This document shows positions 9,336 through 16,659 of a DNA stretch of 30,151 nucleotides, piece by piece. The stretch is from positions 1-30,151 of the forward strand of contig CANBQJ010000021.1 of assembly GCA_947371645.1 (NCBI GenBank), written 5' to 3'. Source of the DNA: Burkholderiales bacterium (GTDB lineage Bacteria > Pseudomonadota > Gammaproteobacteria > Burkholderiales > Burkholderiaceae). Each line of letters starts with the position of its first letter. Within the stretch, counting starts at the first letter, position 1. The translations under genes were made by a program, and so were the position numbers. The notes beneath the pieces are model-generated. The model searched no databases and was not told the origin of the DNA. It saw only the letters and a program-made list of their open reading frames with translations.

Positions 9336-9374
9336 CCCTGCACGCGTTCGCGTTTTGAACCCCGGAGCCTTCGC

Positions 9375-10157
9375 ATGCCCCCTGCCGTCAACTGGAGCCC
9401 CAACCCCCGCCAACAGGCCCTGCTGGACGAGGTGCGGGCGCGTGGCGCCGTCTCTGTGGAACGCCTGGCACAGCGCCTGGACGTGACCATGCAGACCGTG
9501 CGCCGCGACGTCCAGCGCCTGGCCGACGCCGGCTTGCTGGCGCGCTTTCACGGCGGGGTGAGCCTGCCGCGCGAGCCCATGAAGGTGGCCGCCTGGAAAG
9601 AACGCCAGGCCCTGCGCGCCGACGCCAAGGCCCGCATTGCCCGCTCGGTGGCGGCGGCGGTGCCCCACGGCAGCACGCTGATGCTGGGCATCGGCACCAC
9701 CGTCGAGGCCGTGGCCCGCGAGCTGCTGGGCAAGACGGGCCTGCGCGTCATCACCCACAACCTGCACGTGGCCCAGTTGCTCAATGAACACACCGACTGC
9801 AAGGTGCACGTGGCCGGCGGCATGCTGCGCGCCCGCGACTCCGCCCTCGAAGGCGACAGCACCGTGGCCTTCCTGAAGCAGTTCAAGGTGGACATCAGCA
9901 TCCTGAGCACCGTGGGCATCGACCCCGACGGCACCCTGCGCGACCGCGACCTGCGTGAACTCGCCGTGGCCCAGTCCATGGTGGAGCAAGCCCGCGAGAC
10001 CTGGCTGGTGGCCGACGTGAGCAAGTTCAGCGCGGGCGAGCTGGCGGCGGTGGGGCACCTGAAGAACCTCAAGCGCCTGTTCACCGATGCGCTGCCGCCA
10101 TCGCCCTACCCGGTGATGCTGCAGGAATGGGAAGTCGGGTTGACGATCGCGGGCTGA
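9375..10157 (+). CDS. glpR: DeoR-family transcriptional regulator, glycerol-3-phosphate repressor
   Basis: 260 residues. An N-terminal DeoR winged helix-turn-helix is clear (QQALLDEVRARGAVSVERLA, then TMQTVRRDVQRLADAGLLAR and FHGGVSLP), followed by the DeoR C-terminal sugar-phosphate-sensing domain (GSTLMLGIGTTVEAVARELL, CKVHVAGGMLRARDSALEGD, ISILSTVGIDPDGTLRDRDL). Position next to divergent glpD supports the GlpR name: it would repress glp genes until glycerol-3-phosphate binds. The start ATG has GGAG at 9364-9367; the frame stays open 333 bases upstream, but that part is antisense to glpD and is not used. The 3' end meets the convergent esterase gene. Confidence 0.9.
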   Translation: MPPAVNWSPNPRQQALLDEVRARGAVSVERLAQRLDVTMQTVRRDVQRLADAGLLARFHGGVSLPREPMKVAAWKERQALRADAKARIARSVAAAVPHGSTLMLGIGTTVEAVARELLGKTGLRVITHNLHVAQLLNEHTDCKVHVAGGMLRARDSALEGDSTVAFLKQFKVDISILSTVGIDPDGTLRDRDLRELAVAQSMVEQARETWLVADVSKFSAGELAAVGHLKNLKRLFTDALPPSPYPVMLQEWEVGLTIAG

Positions 10158-10169
10158 GGGCTGGCCCGC

Positions 10170-10796
10170 TCACGTCACCAGCCGCTGAACGGCATCGACC
10201 ACCCGCGCGTCGATGCCATGCGCAAGGCCTGCAAAACGGTCGAGCGTCACGGCGGCACCGATGGCTTGCAGGCTGGCCTGCGCGTCAAGGGCCAGGCCCA
10301 AGGGCATCACCGGGTCCTGCTCGCCGTGAAGGAGGTGCACCGGCGTGTGGGCAGGCGCCTGCCGCGGGGTTTGCGCAAAGCGGCCGGCGATGGCGATCAC
10401 GCGCCCCGCTGGCGACACCGCTTGCTGCGTTGCCTCCAGCGCCATGATCGCGCCTTGCGAGAAGCCGATCAGCGTGGTGCGCTCGGGGCCAATTCGGGCT
10501 TGCTGCTGCCACCGGGCCACGGTGCGCAAGAAGGCGGGCATCGCGGCCTCCACGCGTGCCGGGCGATTGGCCTCGGTGACGCCGCGCACTGAAAACCACT
10601 GCCATCCGGCACCGAGGTCAGATGGCTCCGGTGAACGCACGCTGACCACCCATGCGCCCGGCCGTTGCGAGGCCAGGGCGCGTGCCAGCGGCAGCATGTC
10701 TTCGGCACGCGAGCCCACGCCGTGAAACAGCAGCAGCAGTTCCGCGAGAGCGGTGTCGGAGGCCAGCGCTTGCTGGACGATGATGTCGTCGTTCAT
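10170..10796 (-). CDS. ypfH: Esterase of the YpfH type (alpha/beta hydrolase)
   Basis: 208 residues. Similar over its length to E. coli YpfH as I remember it: ELLLLFHGVGSRAEDMLPLA at the start, VVSVRSPEPSDLGAGWQWFS, then VRGVTEANRPARVEAAMPAF, the nucleophile elbow GFSQGAIMALEA with the catalytic Ser, LLHGEQDPVMPLGLALDAQ with the Asp region and a C-terminal GLAHGID carrying the His. It is a cytoplasmic carboxylesterase with short-chain ester activity; its natural substrate is not known. Start at ATG 10796; the frame is open 66 codons further upstream without any family signal. Convergent with glpR; the hairpin GCGGGC/GCCCGC at 10149-10169 lies at the junction. Confidence 0.82.
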   Translation of the reverse strand: MNDDIIVQQALASDTALAELLLLFHGVGSRAEDMLPLARALASQRPGAWVVSVRSPEPSDLGAGWQWFSVRGVTEANRPARVEAAMPAFLRTVARWQQQARIGPERTTLIGFSQGAIMALEATQQAVSPAGRVIAIAGRFAQTPRQAPAHTPVHLLHGEQDPVMPLGLALDAQASLQAIGAAVTLDRFAGLAHGIDARVVDAVQRLVT

Positions 10797-11124
10797 GTGT
10801 CGCACCTTGCCCGATTCGTTGCCTGCTGGCCAGCTTACCTGGCGCCCAGGCCAAGCTGGTTCATGGTGCGTCTTGATCTCGATGTCGGGTGCGAACACGA
10901 ACATCGCTTTCAGGTCGTCGATGTGCTTGTCGGTGCCGCGCGACCTGCGCATGGCCCCGTCCAGGGGACAGCTTGGGCTGCGTGCCATCCCCATACGGGG
11001 TCATCGGCGCGTGCCTTACAGTTGGCGGGTGCCCCGCACGTCAAGCTTGGCACGAAAACGGCCGTGCACGGCGACCAGGCTCGTGGTGCACGGGTCGACA
11101 CACTTCAATCACAGAGAGGACCCC
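10797..11124. other. Intergenic region between ypfH and the PEP-CTERM gene
   Basis: About 330 bases separating divergent genes. I see no RNA gene, no convincing sigma-70 promoter and no strong palindrome. The reading frame of both flanking genes happens to stay open across most of it, which reflects high GC content rather than coding: the translated extensions contain no recognisable domain. It presumably carries both promoters. Confidence 0.4.
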
Positions 11125-11796
11125 ATGACCATCAAACCCCGCCTTCGTCACGGCCTGATCGCTGCGCTGGCCTGCGCCCTGCCCTGCGCCTGGCCCAGCC
11201 TGGGCCACGCTGCCCCGGTGGTGCTCAACGTCCCCCTGCTGGCCTCGTCCGGGCAGGCGGCAAACATCCAAGCCGCCTCCATCAACTTCCAGCTCGTCGG
11301 CCTGGAGAACCCGGGCAACACTTCCGGCTCCATTGACTACGTACAAGCCTCGGCTGTCGACGGCTGGTCGGTGCCAGGTGTCGGGTACCAAAGCACTTCG
11401 GCGCGATCGCCCCAGTCGCCCTACAGCACCACCTCGTCCTACCAGGCCACATTCCTGTTCAGCGGGGCCGATGTGGCCAACCAACAGCTGTGGTTCGGCA
11501 ACAGCGGCAGCTTCCTGCCTCCCCTGTCGCTGGTGGACCAGACCACCGGTGCCACCATCGCCCTGGGCGCGCAAACCTGCGCCACCAATTGCGGCAAGTA
11601 CCCGTATTACGTGCAGGCACTGGGCGCCTATCTCAACGCCACCGACACCTACAAGCTGACGATGACCGGCTTCGGGGCGGTCACCCTGACAGCGGGCGTG
11701 CCTGAGCCGGCCACGTGGCAGCTGATGCTGCTGGCGCCCTGCCTGATGGTGGGCCTGCGTCGCCTCAACAGGCGGCGGCTGGCCGTTCAAGCCTGA
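11125..11796 (+). CDS. PEP-CTERM sorting-domain exported protein
   Basis: 223 residues. An N-terminal Sec signal peptide (about 1-30, ending near LGHAAP) leads into a Ser/Thr/Gly-rich extracellular-looking beta domain with no named family that I recognise. The C-terminus has the PEP-CTERM tripartite signal: VPEPATWQLM, then a hydrophobic helix (LLAPCLMVGL) and an Arg-rich tail (RRLNRRRLA). PEP-CTERM proteins are processed by exosortase EpsH/XrtA-type enzymes and linked to exopolysaccharide. No exosortase is in this window. Two Cys residues (TCATNCG) could form a disulfide. The start has a strong ribosome site, GAGAGGA at 11114-11120. The following gene starts on the next base after the stop. 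Confidence 0.85.
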   Translation: MTIKPRLRHGLIAALACALPCAWPSLGHAAPVVLNVPLLASSGQAANIQAASINFQLVGLENPGNTSGSIDYVQASAVDGWSVPGVGYQSTSARSPQSPYSTTSSYQATFLFSGADVANQQLWFGNSGSFLPPLSLVDQTTGATIALGAQTCATNCGKYPYYVQALGAYLNATDTYKLTMTGFGAVTLTAGVPEPATWQLMLLAPCLMVGLRRLNRRRLAVQA

Positions 11797-12831
11797 ATGG
11801 CCCAACCCACACCCCAAGCCGTCCGCGGCTGGCTGCACCGGGCGGCGCGCAAAGCCGCCGGCCTGGTGCTGACCCTGTGCGTGCTGTTGGGTCTGATCCT
11901 GGGCCTGGCCATCGCCCTGGGCGGCCCTGGCCAGCCCCAGCCCATGGCCAGCATCAACACCCCCTTCAAGGACGTGAACTTTGCCGACCTGCCCCAGCCC
12001 CGCACCTACACCGCGGCAGATGGCAAGGCCCTGAGCTACCGCCTCTACCCCGCCACCGGCCCGCGCCAGGGCGCGGTGGTGCTGGTGCATGGCTCGTCGG
12101 CCAGCGGTGCCAGCATGCACGTGCTGGCCAAGGGCCTGCGCGACGCCGGCTACGACGCCTACACGCTGGACATCCGCGGCCACGGCCTGTCTGGCCCGCA
12201 TGGCGACATCGCCTACATCGGCCAGCTGGACGACGACCTGCGCGCCTTCATGCAAACGGTGCAGCCTGCGCGCCCCAACACCCTGCTGGGCTTTTCTTCA
12301 GGCGGTGGCTTTGCGTTGCGCGTGGCCTCCAGCACACAGCAGTCGCTGTTTGACAGCTACCTCTTGCTGTCGCCCTTCCTGGGTCACCAGGCCCCCACCT
12401 ACAAGCCCGATGCATCCGGCTGGGCCAAGGTGGGCGTGCCGCGCGTGGCCGCCCTCAGCGTGCTCAACCAGATGGGCGTGCATGCGTTCAACAAGCTGAC
12501 CGTCATCCGCTATGCCCTGGATGCCCGGGCGCAAAAGGTGCTGACGCCCAGCTATTCCTTCAACCTGCTGAGCAACTTCGGTCCGCCGGAAGACCTGCCG
12601 CAGGCCATCGCCCGCGTGCAATGCCCGGTGGCGGTGCTGGTGGGCAGCGATGACGAGCTGTTCGCCGCCACGCAGTTCGCGCCCACCTTCCGCGCTGCCG
12701 GCGCCCACTGGCCGGTGCAGCTGGTGCCGGGGCTGTCTCACATCACGCTGACCTTGCAGCCTGCAGGCATCGCGGCGGTGGTCAGGCAGCTGCGTGCACA
12801 AGCCCTGGCCGCCCAAGGAAGTCCCGGGTGA
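11797..12831 (+). CDS. Membrane-anchored alpha/beta hydrolase
   Basis: 344 residues. One N-terminal transmembrane segment (about 24-46, LVLTLCVLLGLILGLAIALG) anchors an alpha/beta hydrolase domain. Motifs: oxyanion region VVLVHGSSASGASMHVLAK, DIRGHGLSGPHGD, nucleophile elbow GFSSGGGFALRVA with catalytic Ser, VLVGSDDELF with the acid, and a C-terminal GLSHITL with the His. It resembles the serine aminopeptidase S33/lysophospholipase-like hydrolases; substrate unknown. The ATG follows directly on the TGA of the PEP-CTERM gene with no spacer, so translational coupling is likely and a shared envelope role is possible. Confidence 0.85.
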   Translation: MAQPTPQAVRGWLHRAARKAAGLVLTLCVLLGLILGLAIALGGPGQPQPMASINTPFKDVNFADLPQPRTYTAADGKALSYRLYPATGPRQGAVVLVHGSSASGASMHVLAKGLRDAGYDAYTLDIRGHGLSGPHGDIAYIGQLDDDLRAFMQTVQPARPNTLLGFSSGGGFALRVASSTQQSLFDSYLLLSPFLGHQAPTYKPDASGWAKVGVPRVAALSVLNQMGVHAFNKLTVIRYALDARAQKVLTPSYSFNLLSNFGPPEDLPQAIARVQCPVAVLVGSDDELFAATQFAPTFRAAGAHWPVQLVPGLSHITLTLQPAGIAAVVRQLRAQALAAQGSPG

Positions 12832-12887
12832 GGCAGGCGCCGGGTTCCCCTTAACCTTGGGGCCTTGTCCAGCCAGATCACCCCGCC

Positions 12888-14414
<1,527 letters not shown>

Positions 14415-14427
14415 AGCGGCGTGAGCC

Positions 14428-14447
14428 CCCCCCTACCCGCAGGGGGG
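14428..14447 (+). terminator. Candidate hairpin terminator after glpK
   Basis: CCCCCCT (14428-14434) pairs perfectly with AGGGGGG (14441-14447) around a six-base loop, 13 bases after the glpK stop. The stem is very GC-rich, but no T-tract follows (GTGGTGG comes next), so it is a weaker terminator candidate than those in the peptide cluster. Confidence 0.45.
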
Positions 14448-14594
14448 TGGTGGCTAACCTGCTCCCAAACCCCCGCAGGTTCACGCTTGAAGGGCCGCGC
14501 AGGAGGCCGGCGGCGGCCGTTCGTGAACGAATGCACAAGCGCCTTTCGTCAAGCAAAATTCCCCACAAATGCTGTGGCTTTGAATATCCCATTC

Positions 14595-14611
14595 GGGGAA
14601 TGATGTTCCCC
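14595..14611. promoter_or_regulatory. Palindrome GGGGAA-TGATG-TTCCCC upstream of the peptide genes
   Basis: A perfect 6-bp inverted repeat with a five-base centre, 149 bases before the first peptide start. The half-site TTCCCC also occurs at 14559-14564. The whole 14448-14759 stretch is AT-richer than its surroundings and has no gene; I expect the peptide promoter within it, but no -35/-10 pair stands out. It could be an operator or a 5' RNA hairpin. Confidence 0.35.
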
Positions 14612-14759
14612 CTTTCCCGCATTCAAATGGAAATCAAGGCGCTTGGGTAATTTCCCGGTGCTCATGAAATATCCCTGCCTCGTACATTGAAGTCACTGAA
14701 ACGCAAAACACAAAACGCGATTCAGACGACACATCAACCGACCCCGCAAAGGATAGATC

Positions 14760-14939
14760 ATGCGCACACTGCAAACCCAAGAAGTCAAGTCTGTTGCCGG
14801 CGCCGGCATCATCACCTCCACCCTGAGCACAGGCGTCAAGGCTGGCTCGGCCCTGGTGAATGGCGTGGCCACCGCAGGCACCATCGTCGCCAAACCCCTG
14901 GTGAGCGCGGGCATCAAGGTCATCAAGTTTCTGATCTGA
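14760..14939 (+). CDS. Peptide 1: microcin-like precursor with 15-residue leader, glycine-zipper core
   Basis: 59 codons with a strong ribosome site (AAAGGA 14748-14753, six-base spacer). The start MRTLQTQEVKSVAGA aligns residue by residue with the microcin V leader as I remember it (MRTLTLNELDSVSGG): Arg2, Thr3, Leu4, Glu8, Ser11, Val12 and Gly14 coincide, with Ala replacing the final Gly, as in some class II microcins. Cleavage after residue 15 by the C39 peptidase encoded downstream would release a 44-residue cationic hydrophobic peptide rich in Gly/Ala/Val/Ile, with G25-xxx-G29 and further spaced glycines and ending KVIKFLI. Not recognised as a named peptide. 75% identical to peptide 2 (44 of 59 by my alignment). 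It could be a bacteriocin or another secreted factor. Confidence 0.82.
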   Translation: MRTLQTQEVKSVAGAGIITSTLSTGVKAGSALVNGVATAGTIVAKPLVSAGIKVIKFLI

Positions 14940-15175
14940 ATCCGTCAAACAATGCACCGCAACTGGTTAGCCATATATATCGACCAACAGGTTAACCAGC
15001 CATTTCAGGTGACCGTATTGTCCCCGCCCCTTGTTTGAATGTTTCGGCGGGAATTCAGGTTTCACCCTGATCAATACCTTGACCAGCCCGATTTAAAGTG
15101 AATTCACTGAATCGCAGCAAACAAGAACAAGCGGTTCAGTGTTCACATACCAACCCAGTCTGAAAAGGAAAAATC
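14940..15175. promoter_or_regulatory. Peptide 1-2 intergenic region with inverted repeats
   Basis: 236 bases with no gene. CTGGTTA (14963-14969) and TAACCAG (14993-14999) form a 7-bp inverted repeat around an AT-rich centre containing ATATATAT, a plausible regulator site or promoter core. CCCGCC (15023-15028) pairs with GGCGGG (15046-15051) around a 17-base loop without a following T-tract, so termination there is doubtful. Peptide 2 may have its own promoter here or be read through from peptide 1. Confidence 0.4.
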
Positions 15176-15355
15176 ATGCGCCAACTCCAAGCTCAAGAAG
15201 TCAAGTCTGTTGCCGGTGCCGGCATCCTCACCTCCACCCTGGTCACCGGCTACAACGCTGGCGCCGCCCTGGTGGGTGGCCTGGCCTCGGCTGGCACCAT
15301 CGTGGCCAAGCCCCTGGTGAGCCTGGGCACCGCCGTGTTCAAGATCCTGATCTGA
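15176..15355 (+). CDS. Peptide 2: microcin-like precursor, paralog of peptide 1
   Basis: 59 codons; ribosome site AAAGGA at 15164-15169 with six-base spacer, the same layout as peptide 1. Leader MRQLQAQEVKSVAGA, predicted cut after Ala15; core of 44 residues beginning GILTSTL, with G25-xxx-G29, G35-xxxx-G40 and a C-terminal FKILI. Leader and the segment AGTIVAKPLVS are the most conserved parts relative to peptide 1; substitutions are mostly conservative, a pattern of a functional tandem duplicate rather than decay. Only one Lys pair remains in the core, so it is less basic than peptide 1; the two could work as a two-peptide pair. A strong terminator follows 48 bases after the stop. Confidence 0.82.
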   Translation: MRQLQAQEVKSVAGAGILTSTLVTGYNAGAALVGGLASAGTIVAKPLVSLGTAVFKILI

Positions 15356-15403
15356 ACGACCAGGTGAGCTTCGCGCGGCACCCTGCCGCATGAACCCAGA
15401 CAG

Positions 15404-15442
15404 CCCGATGCCCGGTGAGCCTCACGGTTCATCGGGTTTTTT
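15404..15442 (+). terminator. Rho-independent terminator after peptide 2
   Basis: CCCGATG (15404-15410) pairs perfectly with CATCGGG (15430-15436), an inner GTGAG/CTCAC stem extends the fold, and TTTTTT follows (15437-15442). A textbook intrinsic terminator closing the peptide 1-2 unit. Confidence 0.88.
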
Positions 15443-15513
15443 CATGGCACCGGCTCGCACCAAGGGTTTGCCTGCGGCTCCACAAGTAACGACACGCATC
15501 CAACGTCGCCAGT

Positions 15514-15612
15514 TCACCCATGACAGGCACGTCAAGGCGCCCTTTGGGTGAGCCATGACACCTTGCCAAATGTCGCTTTAACGACAATCTCCAGCGGACG
15601 CACCCTGCGTCC
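15514..15612. promoter_or_regulatory. Regulatory-looking region upstream of peptide 3
   Basis: Between the terminator and peptide 3. TCACCCA (15514-15520) and TGGGTGA (15545-15551) form a 7-bp inverted repeat, and GGACGC (15596-15601) with GCGTCC (15607-15612) forms a perfect hairpin around ACCCT, 42 bases before the peptide 3 start, in what would be its 5' untranslated region. Since a terminator precedes it, a promoter for peptides 3-4 must lie here; its exact hexamers are not clear to me. Confidence 0.4.
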
Positions 15613-15653
15613 AGTCGGTGCACCGCAACGACTCAACACATGGAGAGACTGCA

Positions 15654-15842
15654 ATGCGTACGCTCAACACCCAAGAAATCCAATCCGTCCAAGGCGCTGG
15701 CTGGTTCGCCGACCTGCTGGCCAAGATCGGCAAGACCAACGTGAACGTGGCCGTGGTGGCCAAGCCCGAAGGCTCGACCAACGTGACCGTCACCAACAAC
15801 CTGACGGACGTGCTGGTCAATGTGATCTGGGGCAAGAAGTAA
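15654..15842 (+). CDS. Peptide 3: microcin-leader peptide with Val/Asn-rich core
   Basis: 62 codons. The ribosome site GGAGAG (15642-15647, six-base spacer) fixes the start although the frame is open 12 codons further upstream. Leader MRTLNTQEIQSVQGA is again of the 15-residue microcin V type. The predicted 47-residue core starts GWFADLLAKIGKTN and then becomes an alternating polar/hydrophobic pattern (NVNVAVVA, TNVTVTNN, VLVNVIW), ending GKK. This suggests a short amphipathic helix followed by beta strands, unlike the glycine-zipper peptides 1, 2 and 5. Function unknown; a partner peptide, immunity-like or fibre-forming role is conceivable. Peptide 4 starts eight bases after its stop. Confidence 0.75.
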   Translation: MRTLNTQEIQSVQGAGWFADLLAKIGKTNVNVAVVAKPEGSTNVTVTNNLTDVLVNVIWGKK

Positions 15843-15850
15843 TTCCCGCC

Positions 15851-16021
15851 ATGCGCACCCTGAACCCCCAAGATCTGGCTGCCGTGTCCGGCGGCAAGGC
15901 GGTCATCCAGGTGGACGTCAACGTGCCTGCACAATATGTGCACGTGAACCTCGTGACGGACACCAAGACCTACAAGCTGTTCAATTTCGACTGGAGCGGG
16001 CTCGTCAAAAGCGGGGCCTGA
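15851..16021 (+). CDS. Peptide 4: microcin-leader peptide with canonical Gly-Gly
   Basis: 56 codons. Leader MRTLNPQDLAAVSGG is the closest of the set to the canonical double-glycine microcin leader, ending in Gly14-Gly15. The 41-residue core is beta-prone and neutral to weakly acidic (IQVDVNVPAQYVHVNLVTD, then KTYKLFNFDWSGLVKSGA). Lacks a strong ribosome site of its own and begins only eight bases after peptide 3, so it is probably translated by coupling. The shared VNV/HVN motifs with peptide 3 suggest the two cores act together. A strong terminator follows. I recognise no homolog for the core. Confidence 0.75.
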   Translation: MRTLNPQDLAAVSGGKAVIQVDVNVPAQYVHVNLVTDTKTYKLFNFDWSGLVKSGA

Positions 16022-16053
16022 ACCAGCTCTGGCCATTTGCAGCCAGCCAGAAG

Positions 16054-16082
16054 GGCCTGACCGCACCGGTCGGGCCTTTTTT
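16054..16082 (+). terminator. Rho-independent terminator after peptide 4
   Basis: A 10-bp stem, GGCCTGACCG (16054-16063) with CGGTCGGGCC (16067-16076) including one G-U pair, a three-base loop, and TTTTTT (16077-16082). Very strong intrinsic terminator ending the peptide 3-4 unit. Confidence 0.93.
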
Positions 16083-16093
16083 CTGATTCAAAT

Positions 16094-16177
16094 GGGTTAG
16101 CCCATAACCTCCACGGGTGAGCGTGAAACCCCATTCCCGCAAGCCAGGGGAAATGAGGCCGCCTCCGTGCTCACCCG
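16094..16177. promoter_or_regulatory. Inverted repeats upstream of peptide 5
   Basis: ATGGG-TTAG-CCCAT (16092-16105 region) is a short perfect palindrome, and CGGGTGAGC (16114-16122) has its exact reverse complement GCTCACCCG at 16169-16177. A 9-bp inverted repeat of this quality just after a terminator and before the peptide 5 start is a good candidate for a looping operator or an RNA stem. The promoter of peptide 5 and possibly of the transporter genes should lie in 16083-16260. Confidence 0.4.
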
Positions 16178-16276
16178 ATATTCACCGTCCAGGCATGTGA
16201 CTACATTCAATTCACCGGGCCGCGAGTTCACATTCAAACCCCGCCCTGGCCCAGGGCAATGCGTGAAGGAATCCAC

Positions 16277-16456
16277 ATGCGTGCACGCCAGCCAGCCAGA
16301 CGGCCAGCTGAAATCAAACCGGTATACGGCGCGGGTCTGCTGACCTCGGCTGCGAAAATCGGCGCCATCGCCGGAGAGGCCGTCGTCGGTGGTGTGGTCG
16401 AGCTGGGCAAGGACACCGTCCGGCTGGGCGGCAAGGTCCTCTCTGTCCTGATTTGA
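16277..16456 (+). CDS. Peptide 5: glycine-zipper peptide with an unusual, longer leader
   Basis: 59 codons from ATG 16277, chosen because AAGGA (16266-16270) lies six bases upstream; an in-frame ATG at 16259 has no such site. Residues 12-19 (EIKPVYGA) match the end of the leader in peptides 1 and 2 (EVKSVAGA), but the first eleven are replaced by an Arg/Pro-rich stretch (MRARQPARRPA), so the leader would be 19 residues. The 40-residue core GLLTSAAKIGAIAG... carries a GxxxG, a GG pair and ends VLSVLI, homologous to the cores of peptides 1 and 2. It stands alone between two terminators, directly before the export genes. Confidence 0.75.
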   Translation: MRARQPARRPAEIKPVYGAGLLTSAAKIGAIAGEAVVGGVVELGKDTVRLGGKVLSVLI

Positions 16457-16499
16457 AGCCCCCTGGGCCGCCCCAGTCCCCGAACGCGTTGGGGGCACA

Positions 16500-16524
16500 T
16501 GTTCTTTGGTCCCTGTTCTTTGGT
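16500..16524 (+). repeat. Short tandem direct repeat, 14-bp period
   Basis: TGTTCTTTGGT occurs at 16500-16510 and 16514-16524 separated by CCC. It lies in a T-rich stretch downstream of peptide 5 and upstream of the terminator hairpin; origin probably slippage. Confidence 0.6.
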
Positions 16525-16559
16525 TTTTGATTTGTTTCGGTACGGCTTTTCCCCTTTTG

Positions 16560-16590
16560 CCCGGCGCTTTCGCGTCGGGTTTTCCTTTTT
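16560..16590 (+). terminator. Rho-independent terminator after peptide 5
   Basis: CCCGGCGC (16560-16567) pairs with GCGTCGGG (16572-16579) around TTTC, with one G-T pair, and is followed by TTTTCCTTTTT. It separates peptide 5 from the export genes, which then need their own promoter in 16591-16699 or depend on readthrough. Confidence 0.85.
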
Positions 16591-16659
16591 CGGGCCGCGC
16601 AATGCAGGCCGATAGAATCTGCTCGCGCCGCCAATCTGGTACCTGCGCGCACCGGACTG

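Noticed and set aside
7862..9358. Long plus-strand frame opposite glpD
   Set aside because: Antisense to a clear glpD; no recognisable motif.
9042..9374. Upstream extension of the glpR frame
   Set aside because: Overlaps glpD on the other strand; the DeoR helix-turn-helix and ribosome site fix the start at 9375.
10149..10169. Hairpin GCGGGC/GCCCGC between glpR and ypfH as a terminator
   Set aside because: Overlaps the glpR stop, has no T-tract on either strand; kept only as a remark.
10753..11124. Upstream extension of the PEP-CTERM frame
   Set aside because: The signal peptide and the GAGAGGA site fix the start at 11125.
14415..16456. CRISPR array in the repeated peptide region
   Set aside because: The repeats are homologous coding sequences and short motifs, not regularly spaced identical repeats.
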